From contig NC_083575.1 in NCBI RefSeq assembly GCF_027579695.1, forward strand, positions 33,206,382 through 33,270,381: 64,000 nucleotides of DNA. The letters run 5' to 3'. The translations under genes were made by a program, and so were the position numbers. This DNA comes from Neoarius graeffei. Its lineage: Eukaryota > Chordata > Actinopteri > Siluriformes > Ariidae. The notes below the pieces were generated by a model, which worked only from the letters and a program-made list of their open reading frames with translations, ran no database searches and was not told the DNA's origin. Positions 55,834 through 64,000 of the stretch are shown here, one piece after another (the stretch's first letter is position 1; every line of letters begins with the position of its first letter).

Positions 55834-56640
55834 AGTCAAGTCAAGTTTATTTGTATAGCGCTTTTAACAATAAACATTGTCGCAAAGCAGCTTTACAGAA
55901 TTTGAACGACTTAAAACATGAGCTAATTTTGTCCCTAATCTATCCCCAATGAGCAAGCCTGTGGCGACGGTGGCAAGGAAAAACTCCCTCAGACGACATG
56001 AGGAAGAAACCTCAAGAGGAACCAGACTCAAAAGGGAGCCCATCCTCATTTGGGCAACAACAGACAGCATGACTATAACATTAACAGTTTTAACATGAAG
56101 ACAGTTTTGTTGATGTTGTAACTCTTCATTGATGGAAACTTGAGTGCAAAACTGTTCATGACAACTGCAGTCCTAAAGTTAGCAAGTCAACTGCAGTCCT
56201 CAGCCATAAAAGCATTACTGTAAGAGTCCAGAGCATCCTCCAGGTGTAACCCTCAACTGTCCTCATGGGGCCGTCCTCCACAGGAGCGATGCGATAAAAC
56301 TCCAACCAGACACAGGGCACCAGGATGGATCAAGCAGGTCCGAGGGGCAGAAGAGGCCAGCATCTCAATCCCAGGATCAACATGTAACTCAGAGGGACAG
56401 ATTGGGGGGGGGGGGGGGGGGGGGAGAAAACACAGGTTGTTAGGTATGCCCTAAAAATGACACAAGTATTAAATCTGTGTGGTAGGCTCGCAGAGATGAG
56501 AGTCTTGACATCAGGCATAATACACAACAATGGCATGTTAATATGGTTAAAAAATATCATGACCTGCTCTGGCTGGATGCTTGATTGGGTGATGGGAGCA
56601 CACTCCTCAGCAATGATGGGACGCAGATGGGACCCTTAGG
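55834..56640. repeat. Dispersed fish repeat, unclassified
   Basis: Starts tcaagtcaagtttatttgta then gcgcttttaacaataaacattgtcgcaaagcagc, and continues through ggcaaggaaaaactccctca, aagaggaaccagactcaa and a G-run at 56,404-56,424. A diverged truncated copy of the start lies at 62,658-62,725. The wording is common in fish genomes; I do not assign a superfamily. The minus-strand ORFs across it are not genes. Confidence 0.7.
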
Positions 56641-57143
56641 GCTGGCCAAGACAATTCAGTTACATTTCACCAGGTCTGGGACATGCGACATAGGGCGAGG
56701 AAACTCAGGCTTAGTATGGAGAAGAGATGAGCATGGCTGAACAACATTGGCAGGGCTAATCTAACAGAGGCTAAAACCAAAACAGCTCATGTTTGCAGTA
56801 ATCATTTTATCTTAGATGAGATTCAAAAGCTTTCTCAATAATATCATGGAAGAATTTTATTTCGTGTTACTAGAATTTTGTTATAAAATGAGTATTCTAT
56901 TGTCATGGTTCACTCGGTCATTATTATAATTTTAACACGTGTATTACCATTTCACTTCAAGGAGTGCCAGCAAAATTATATGATAGAAACAATCCAGACT
57001 GGGCACCCACTCAGAAAATGGGCTGTTTCATCCAAGGTCGGACTTGATTCTTCAGCAGCCAAAACAGATAGAACATGATATCTGGGTACTCAATGGTCAG
57101 TAGAAGCATCTTCAGAAAAGCCTGACTTATTAAAATAATATGG
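56641..57143. other. No gene seen
   Basis: Short stretch between the dispersed repeat and the hAT MITE; may be the tail of the dispersed repeat or Harbinger interior. No ORF or RNA gene. Confidence 0.4.
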
Positions 57144-57151
57144 GTCAAAAC

Positions 57152-58391
57152 CAGGGCTTTGAACCAGAATTTTTTTCCTATTGGTTCGTTCCAAACAGAA
57201 ACGGAATTTTAACGTTTCCGGTTTTGGGTTCCACCATTAAATAGACGTTCCCGAACCGGTTAGAACAAAAAAATTTCGTTCCCAGAACGGTTAATTACGT
57301 TCCCTGTCAGATGTTTAACAAATGGCTATAAAATTATGTCTCTGTCTCATCCAGCTTAAGCCAAATGTAGGCTAATTCTATTACAACCTTCATTAAATAA
57401 GACAAGAAATAATTCAAAACAATTATTATTTCAAATGTTGGCGATTTGGATTCTCAGTATGTCTTCCCATCTACACAAACAGAAAAAGTGCCAAAAATGA
57501 AAGATAATTCGTTTAGTGTGTTACCAAAGGCTAGTCAGGCCCTATACAGGGCTTTCCACAAGCGCCGGCTGCTGGCCATACAGCCGGCACACAATTAAGT
57601 CCAGCCGGCTACTTTAATAACTATTATTTTTGTAGCCCACAGGTTCTAAATATTAATTTTCGATTTTAATAAAATTAAATGTTTATCTAACGGACTGAAA
57701 ATGTCAAACTGAACCGCACTCATTTAAGTTGTGATTCGCGCTGTTTGTACCGATAATAACCACAAATTCCCCACCGACTTCGCTGATCCGCGGCCCCGAC
57801 ATGTGGTGTGTGCGTGCGCGCACTCGGCGGAGGCAGTAGTGTGCGCGCGTGCGCACTCGACGGAGTTTATTTTGTGTTTAACACCCCCCGGCTGGCTACT
57901 TATTTGTCATGGCTGGCTAGTATGAGCCTTAGTGGAAAGGCCTGTATGCATTGATGGGCTAACAGAGGTTAACGTCATTCAATGTTCGCGGGCCACTCAT
58001 TAACGTGGACAAATATATTGATATCGTGTTTGAAATTGACGTTTTTGAATAACGATAGACTGCAATATTTACCTCTTATTTAAGATGTGGAGACGTGATA
58101 GTAGTCCACCCTCCCGCTCTCTCCATTCAGTCAGCGAACGTCACACAGGAAGTGAACCCCAGCGGGTCATAGAAACTTGCGCAGGAGAAGAATGACTTTT
58201 TTATTTGTAGGCTACGGAAACTTTGAGGAACGAAATAAAAACCGGTATTAACCGGTTACCATTATTTTTAATAAGCGTTTCTGTTCCGGAACATAAAAAA
58301 TAATAAAGTTTCTGGTTTCGTTTCTGTTCCATGTGAAATAGAAAAAGTTCCAGGTTTTCGTTTTCGTTCCTTGAACCGGTTCAAAGCCCTG
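57152..58391. mobile_element. Non-autonomous hAT element, 1.24 kb
   Basis: An exact 8-bp duplication gtcaaaac occurs at 57,144-57,151 and 58,392-58,399. The ends cagggctttgaacc and ggttcaaagccctg are inverted repeats. The arms carry many gttcc/ggaac motifs (cgttccaaacagaaacgg, ccggttagaac; ccggtattaaccggttacc), probable binding sites. A second cagggctttccac / gtggaaaggcctg pair at about 57,550-57,950 suggests another hAT MITE nested inside. Confidence 0.9.
57549..57948. mobile_element. Probable hAT MITE nested within the hAT element
   Basis: The ends cagggctttccac and gtggaaaggcctg are inverted with one mismatch; each arm has an agccggc/ggctggct cluster. The interior is GC- and CpG-rich around 57,785-57,865 (gtgcgtgcgcgcac twice). 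No clean 8-bp duplication is visible, so the boundaries are provisional. Confidence 0.55.
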
Positions 58392-58769
58392 GTCAAAACC
58401 ACACATATCTATCTTCTCTTTGTATCAAATCTTTGCTTGACCGTTCAAATCATGGTAATAGAATAGAATATCTTTATTGTCATTGTAAATAAATACAACA
58501 AAATTAAAATGCAATCCTTGGTGCAAAAAAGTACATCTAAAAACCTATGAAAATAATACAACAAGATAAACTAATAAATATATAAATAATTAAAAAAGTT
58601 ATTTCAAACAGCAGTCATCACTTGCAAACATTCACATCCTATGGTGTGGAGGGCATTGCATGATCCCGTATTGTGTCATATTTGTGTTATTGAATGTACA
58701 GGTTTGCTTTATTTAATGCCCTTATGGCACTGGCATAGAAACTGTTCCTAATCCTGTTTGTCCTAGCTG

Positions 58770-61730
58770 TTAATAACCTGTAACATTTGCCTGAAGGCAG
58801 CAGTTCAAATATAGCGTGTCCGGGCTGAGCTGGGTCCCTGAGAATGTTTTGTGCTTTTTTATACTGCGGGAACTGTACAGATCCTCCAGAGAAGGGAGAG
58901 GGCAGTCAAAGATCTTCTGGGCTGTAGTGATGACCCTCTGGAGCACTTTCCTGTCTCCTACTGTGCAACTAGAAAACCACACACAGAAACAGTTAGTCAA
59001 TATGCTCTCAATGGAGCAACGGTACAAGGACACCAGTAGTTTTTGTGAAAGATGGTAGTTCCTGAGCACTCTCAGGAAATACAGTCTTTGCTGTGCTTTC
59101 TTGATAACAGTTGTAGTTTTGACGCTCCAGGTCAGGTCGTCCTGAATGTTGACTCCCAGAAACTGAAATTCTGAGACCCTCTCCACACAGTTCCCACTAA
59201 TAAACAGGGGCAGAATGTCCATTTTCTTCCTTCTAAAGTCTATGATCAGCTCCTTAGTCTTGGTGGTGTTTAAGACCAGGTTGCTTATTTGTACACCAAT
59301 CTGACAGCTGCTCCACCTCATCCCGGTATGTGGACTCATCTCCCCCGGAGATGAACCCCACCACAGTGGTATAATCAGCAAACTTGATGATGCTGTTACT
59401 GGAGTGGGCAGGGATGCAGTCATGGGTGTAGAGGGTGTAGAGTAGGGGGCTCAGCACACAACCCTGAGGGGAGCCAGTGCTGATGCTGAGGGCAGAGGAA
59501 ATTTAGGAGCCTAATCTCACTCTTTGGGAGCCATCAGTAAGGAAGTCCTTAATCCAATGACAGATGGTGCGGGATATTCCCAGGTTTGTAAGTTTGGTCA
59601 CCAGTCTGTTCAGGAGGATGGTGTTAAAGGCAGAGCTGAAGTCCACAAAGATCAGCCATACATAGCTCCCCTGCTGCTCCAAATGGGACAGAGCAAGGTG
59701 GAGAGCTGTGGCTACTGCATCCTCTGTGGCTCTATTAGCTGTGTAGGCAAAGTGGTGAGGGTCAAACCTGGGTGAGAGGTGTGATATAATTTGAGTTCAG
59801 ACCAGTTTCTCGAAACACTTCATAATGATAGGTGTAAGTGCTACTGGCCGGTAATCATTAAAGCTGCTAATGGTGTTCTTCTTTGGGAGGGGGATGATTA
59901 TGGAGGACTTTAAGCAGGGTGGGATGGCAGCCTGAGACAGGGACAGATTGAAGATCTTGGTAAAGACCCCAGCCAGCTGATCCGTGCAGACCCGCAGCAC
60001 CCATCCTGAGATGCAGTCAGGTCCTGCAGCTTTCCACAGTTTACTGCACTCAGCGTGAGCCTCACCTCATGCTCCTCCACCATGAGAGTGTGGCTGTTGT
60101 GGGCTTGTGAGTGTAGCATGGCTGCCTCTTGTGACTCCATCTCAAAGTGTGCGAAGCAGTGGTTCAGCTCTTGTACCAATGAGGAGTCACCATCAGCAAT
60201 GAGGTTACTGGATCTGTAGTTGATGATATGCTGGACCCTCTGCCATACCTGCCTGGAGTTGTTGCTCTGAAAGCAGTCCTCTATCCTCCTCCTGTAAGCA
60301 GCTTTGGCCTCTCTGATGGTTCTCTTCAGATTGGCTCTGGTAGCACTATAGAATGCTTCATCAGACCTGAAAGTGATGTTCCTCTCCCTGAGCAGGCTCT
60401 GCACTATTTTTTTTTTTGTCATCCAGGACTTTTTGTTGGGATAATCCCGGATACACTTATCCACAGTGACAGTGGCTGTGCAGAACGTGATGTATCCCAG
60501 GACAGCTGTTGTGTACTGCTCAAGTTCTGATGCTCGAAAACATCCCAGTTTATTGACTCAAAGCAGTCCTGCAGCTGTTGAGAGGCACCTTTGGGCCACA
60601 TTTTTACAGTTCTGGATATGGTCCGAGCACTTTTCATGAGGGGGGTATATGCCGGGATCAAGAACAGTGACATGTGGTCTGACTGGACCAGGTGTGGTAG
60701 TGGCTTTGCCCCGAAGCCTATCTTGATGTTAGAATAGACCTTGTCCAGTGTATTTGCTCCCCTCATAGCACACTTGATGTGCTGATGGAATTTAGGGAGC
60801 ACTGTCTTTAAATCAGCATGATTAAAGTCCCCTACCATGATGTGAACAGCCTCAGGATACATACTCTGTTGACTGCTAATGATCTCATGTAAACATCCAA
60901 GGGCCAAGCTAGCATTAGCATCTGGTGGAATATACACAGCAGTTACCATGACAACAGTAAACTTGCAAGGAAGATATATGGGCCTGCATTTAACAGTCAC
61001 ATACTCCAGGTCGGGGCAGCATGGTGGTGTAGTGGTTAGCGCTGTCGCCTCACAGCAAGAAGGTCCGGGTTCGAGCCCCATGGCCGAAGAGGGCCTTTCT
61101 GTGCAGAGTTTGCATGTTCTCCCCGTGTCCGTGTGGGTTTCCTTCGGGTGCTCCGGTTTCCCCCATAGTCTAAAGACATGCAGGTTAGGTTAACTGGTGA
61201 CTCTAAATTGACCATAGGTGTGAATGTGAATGGTTGTCTGTGTCTATATGTCAGCCCTGTGATGACCTGGCGACTTGTCCAGGGTGTACCCTGCCTTTCG
61301 CCGGTAGTCAGCTGGGATAGGCTCCAGCTTGCCTGCAACCCTGTAGAACAGGATAAAGTGGCTAGAGATAATGAGATGAGATGAGATACTCCAGGTCTGG
61401 AGAGCAGTGACTACTAACAGTCTTAGTATTGGTACACCAGCTGTTGTTGTTGTTCACATAAATACATAACCCCCCTCCTCTGCACTTACCGGAGTCCCTG
61501 ATCCTGTCATGCCGATGTAATGTATGGCCTGCTAGCTCAAAAGCTGTGTCTGGAATGGATGAGTGAAGCCAGGTGTCTATGACGAGCAAGATACAGTTGT
61601 TCTTCACAATGTTGGTCATTGCAACGAGTAGTTTGAGTTCATCCATCTTGTTAGCGAGAGATCTGGCATTGCTGAGAAAAACACTAGAGAGTGGTGGTTT
61701 ATGTGGCCACCTTCGTAGCCTCACCAGCAC
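58770..61730 (-). pseudogene. L2/CR1-type endonuclease-RT pseudogene with a FADY active site
   Basis: Blocks in order on the minus strand: VFLSNARSLANKMDELKLL near 61,690; DTWLHSSIPDTAFELAGH; RGGGLCIYVN; after the SINE, VYIPPDANASLALG and IMVGDFNHADLK with QSDHMSL (endonuclease); ATRANLKRTIREAKAAYRRR (linker); [46 protein letters not shown] and FADYTTVVG (RT); then FLGVNIQDDLTWSVKTTTV, KKAQQRLYFLRVLRN and SILTNCFCVWFSSCT. FADY near 59,375 replaces FADD (gat to tat), which removes one catalytic Asp. Several stops also present. Confidence 0.85.
61013..61385 (+). mobile_element. tRNA-derived SINE in the L2/CR1 LINE
   Basis: + strand full-length copy with the 12-bp duplication atactccaggtc at 61,001-61,012 and 61,386-61,397. 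Head ggggcagcatggtggtgtag; tail gagataatgagatgagatgag. Confidence 0.95.
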
Positions 61731-62267
61731 ACCAGCTCTGCAGCCTCGCTTTTGCCTCCTCTCCCTGCGCTGCCTTCATTGCCTTTCTGCAGGGATGGTA
61801 ATCCACGGTGCACCGGGGGGCCTAGCGATATCCAGTGGGTTTTCAATACTGAGAAAATTCAGCATTGTTTACAGACATGCTTTCAGCAGCTGCCATCCTA
61901 GTTGCTTTGTATATCTACCATCATGGCGGACACTCATGACGTAGCACATTTTGATCACATGGTTGCAAGTCATCTCTTCAGACTAGCACAGGTGGTTTTA
62001 AATTAATCTTGTTTACTTTAGTTCAGGACTCCATAGCATAGGTGTTAGTAATCTCTTATTAGTCTGTTTCAGAAAGCCATTTATTAAGCTGTGATTAACT
62101 ATTCTAGATTAAGGCCTACTCTTGGCCTAATTTCAACCCTGTCTGAGAAACCACCCCATTGTATCCAATAAACAAGTTCAATGACTTCTATTTCTTTGTG
62201 GAATTAGCTCTAGTTAAATTACAAGGGATAAATTTATAATCTCATTTAGACACTGTTAAGTATATAG

Positions 62268-62573
62268 TGTTGGCCTAGTGGTTAGAGTACCTGCCTCTCA
62301 ACCAGGAGATCATGAGTTTTACTCGTGGTTGGGTCATACCAAAGACCATTGTAAAAATGGTACCTACTGCAATCTCGCAAGGCATTCTGCAAAATAGATG
62401 TGAGTAGGGAGTCAAGCTCTTCCAGTTAACAGAAGACTAGCCCCCCACTGTAACCCTAGCTATGTAATAGGTGAGAGACTGAGGGCTATAGAAATGGAAG
62501 GCCTGGTTAGTACTTGGACAGCAGACTGCCTGGGAATACCAGGCACTAGAGCAGGAAAGACTTTGACTTTTTG
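62268..62573 (+). mobile_element. Second tRNA-derived SINE family
   Basis: A 10-bp duplication aagtatatag lies at 62,258-62,267 and 62,574-62,583. The head tgttggcctagtggttagag is A-box-like and is followed by gagttttactc, a decayed B box. The body includes accattgtaaaaatggtacc and tagccccccactgtaaccct, and the tail is ctttgactttt. Unrelated to the main SINE in body and tail. Confidence 0.88.
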
Positions 62574-62657
62574 AAGTATATAGCATGAAATAGCTGAAGA
62601 GTGACTCATGTCAGTTTTAGCTTATCAACACCACTTTGTCCATTTGTTTTATTCAAT

Positions 62658-62725
62658 TCAGCTTTATTTATATAGTGCTTTTAACAATGGACATTGTCAC
62701 AAAGCAGTTTTAGAAAAATATATAA
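62658..62725. repeat. Truncated copy of the 55,834 dispersed repeat
   Basis: tcaattcagctttatttata then tagtgcttttaacaatggacattgtcacaaagcag matches the start of the repeat at 55,834 with several differences, then ends where the Tc1 copy begins. Confidence 0.75.
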
Positions 62726-63535
62726 TGAGGTAAAGCAATTAAACAATGATGTGATTTAAAACAGGTGATGTCAACAGGTGAATATACTCTGATTTGGTAC
62801 AAAACCAGTATCCAGAAAAGGCCTAGTCTCTGAGGACATATATGGGCCAATGATCTCTAGTTTGTCAATAAATTAATGAGAAAATAATTGAAATGTTTAA
62901 AAACAAAGCTCTTCAAAGAAGAATAGGAAGGGATTTGGATCCTTGATAATATCATTAAATGATTCAATATATTCATTAAATGACTCAATTCTTCTTCTTT
63001 TGGCTGCTCCCATTAGGGGTCACCACAATGGATCTGTTCCACATATTTGATTTGGCATAGGTTTTACACTGGATGCCCTTCCTGATGCGACCCTCCCCAA
63101 TCTATCTGGGCTTGGGACCAGCACTAAGTATGCACTGGCTTGTGCAACCCCAGTTGCTGGGTATTTTTTACCTAATCTGCATGTCTTTGAACTGTGGTAG
63201 CAGACCGGAGCACCGGAGGAAACCCACACAGACACAGGGAGAGCAGACACAGCCTGTGAGGTTCAAACCCTGAACCTTCTTGCTGTGAGGTGACAGTTTT
63301 AACCACTTTAATTTAATAATTTAACCCCATTAAAGTATTAATATCATTAAATGATTCAAGGAATCTGGAGGAATTTCTGTATGTAAAGGGCAAGGGCACA
63401 AGCCTAAGCTGAGCACTCATGATCACCAATCCCTCAGGCAGTACTGCATCAAGAACCGTCATTCATCTATAGCTGATATAACCACAGTGGATCAAGATTA
63501 CTTTGGCAAACTTTGTTGAGCATTACAATATGGAG
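62725..63535 (+). mobile_element. Tc1-like fragment, opposite orientation to 43,735-45,696
   Basis: Segments gatgtgatttaaaacaggtg, ccagaaaaggcctagtctctga, ggaagggatttggat, aaatgattcaaggaatctgg and catcaagaaccgtcattcat match the reverse complement of 45,010-45,450 in the same order. It is split by a SINE at about 62,990-63,335, with atcattaaatgattcaa on both sides. No catalytic block is left. Confidence 0.75.
62990..63315 (-). mobile_element. Third SINE type, reverse copy
   Basis: Left: cttcttcttttggctgctcccattaggggtcaccacaatgg. Right: antisense tRNA-like head gttcaaaccctgaaccttct and gtgacagttttaaccactt. The middle shares catgtctttgaactgtggtagcagaccggagcaccggaggaaaccc with the main SINE, so the two families share a body segment. 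It interrupts the Tc1 copy. Confidence 0.75.
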
Positions 63536-63990
63536 TGACAATGATGATGCACTTCTACACAGCCATCGTTGAGTCCATCCTCACCTCCTCCATCACCATC
63601 TGGTATGCTGTTGTCTCTGCCAGGGACAAGGGTAGACTGCAGGGTATCATTTCCTTGGCAGAGAAGGTGATCGGCTGCAGCCTGCCTTCACCTGAGGACC
63701 TGTTTGCCTCCAGGACACTGAGGTGGGCAGGAAAGATTGCAGCTGATCCCTCTCACCTAATCTGCATAAACTCTTTGAGACATTCCCTTCTGGCAGGAGG
63801 CTGCAGTCCATCAAGACCAAAACATCACACCACAGAAATAGTTTCTTTCCTACCACTGCTGGCCTCATAAACATGACTAGTGACCCCCACTTACTCTGCC
63901 TCCCATCAGTACCATACCTCAGTCTCCTGGCCCACTCTGTCTCTCCCCCACCCCCACCTCAATAAACAAGATCAGTGATCCCTTTTACTC
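63535..63990 (+). pseudogene. L2/CR1-type LINE C-terminus, runs towards window end
   Basis: The + frame starting 63,541 reads MHFYTAIVESILTSSITIWY, then VIGCSLPSPEDLFASRTLRW, corresponding to the YRCSIESILT and CPLPSLEDLY region of the LINE at 58,450-61,930 and the related 42,757 copy. After GKIAADPSH the frame is lost, and LLAGGCSPSRPK (usual LLPSGRRYRSLK) follows in a different frame. 5'-truncated; the 3' end probably lies beyond 64,000. Confidence 0.75.
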
Positions 63991-64000
63991 TGTCCCCCCC

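Larger units (their letters stand above)
58450..61930 (-). mobile_element. L2/CR1-type LINE, nearly full length, with a SINE in the endonuclease
   Basis: On the minus strand it runs from about 61,930 (5') to 58,455 (3', tail caatgacaataaagatattc). One ORF can be followed from endonuclease to C-terminus with stops and frameshifts. The SINE at 61,013-61,385 divides the endonuclease; removing it joins SPDLEY to VTVKCRP exactly. Confidence 0.8.
52050..62155 (+). mobile_element. PIF/Harbinger transposon (copy 2), heavily interrupted
   Basis: The left end agggtggttctagattaagc partly matches the reverse complement of the right end (ctagattaaggcc...ctgagaaaccacccc, about 62,110-62,155). It holds a HARBI1-like transposase on + and a Myb/SANT-like gene on -, converging as in copy 1, but from a different subfamily. 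About 7.5 kb of later inserts (SINEs, dispersed repeat, hAT MITE, LINE) lie between the Myb gene and the right end. Boundaries are approximate and no duplication is certain. Confidence 0.55.

Overview
This window is AT-rich vertebrate DNA, almost certainly from a teleost fish. It is built nearly entirely from interspersed repeats. I found no bacterial operon signals, no exon I can assign to a host gene, no rRNA and no stand-alone tRNA. The teleost call rests on three things: a Rex3 (RTE-type) LINE that carries both published Rex3 PCR primer sites, at least nine copies of one tRNA-derived SINE with a (GAGAT)n-type tail, and fish-type Tc1, hAT, PIF/Harbinger and Gmr1-like Gypsy elements. The SINE and the mix of families resemble those of catfishes, but I cannot fix the species from sequence alone.

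Layout. 1-11,665: a decayed gamma/epsilon-type endogenous retrovirus between two LTR-like direct repeats. It is opened by a PIF/Harbinger transposon (2,511-10,200), which is opened by a second DNA element (5,330-10,059), which holds a Rex3 LINE (6,606-9,966) with an unbroken 1,057-aa ORF. 12,103-15,470: a degraded Tc1 element, then an RT-bearing LINE fragment split by a SINE. 15,480-21,190: a minus-strand LINE split by a hAT transposon (16,044-19,890) that itself holds a SINE. 21,200-22,540: a Tc1 end, a solo-LTR-like element and a hAT remnant. 22,545-28,870: a minus-strand LINE 3' end split by a second hAT (23,130-28,517), which holds a mariner-type MITE, which holds a 691-bp CpG-rich element.

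29,047-37,533: a complete but inactivated Ty3/Gypsy element with 903/904-bp LTRs and a 5-bp target duplication. Its pol order is protease-integrase-RT-RNase H and its Gag is SCAN-like, which are the hallmarks of the Gmr1 group. It is hit by a palindromic hAT MITE and by a Tc1 that landed next to the RT active site. 37,540-43,730: sparse DNA with a second MITE copy (the empty site for the 691-bp insertion), a SINE, apparently unique sequence and an L2/CR1-type LINE tail. 43,735-45,696: a decayed Tc1 with an LTR-like insert. 45,700-52,050: mostly apparently unique sequence, microsatellites and one MITE with a TAA duplication. 52,050-62,155: a second, older PIF/Harbinger locus filled with two SINEs, a dispersed repeat, a hAT MITE and an L2/CR1-type LINE. 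62,150-64,000: another tRNA-SINE family, an inverted copy of the Tc1 family split by a SINE, and a LINE tail that runs off the window.

The genes do not form a pathway. Each belongs to its own mobile element, and the value of the window is the readable order of insertions, for which many target-site duplications can be seen directly. The two protein genes closest to function are the Rex3 ORF (no break) and the first hAT transposase (one TGA, in a three-exon model that is otherwise open).
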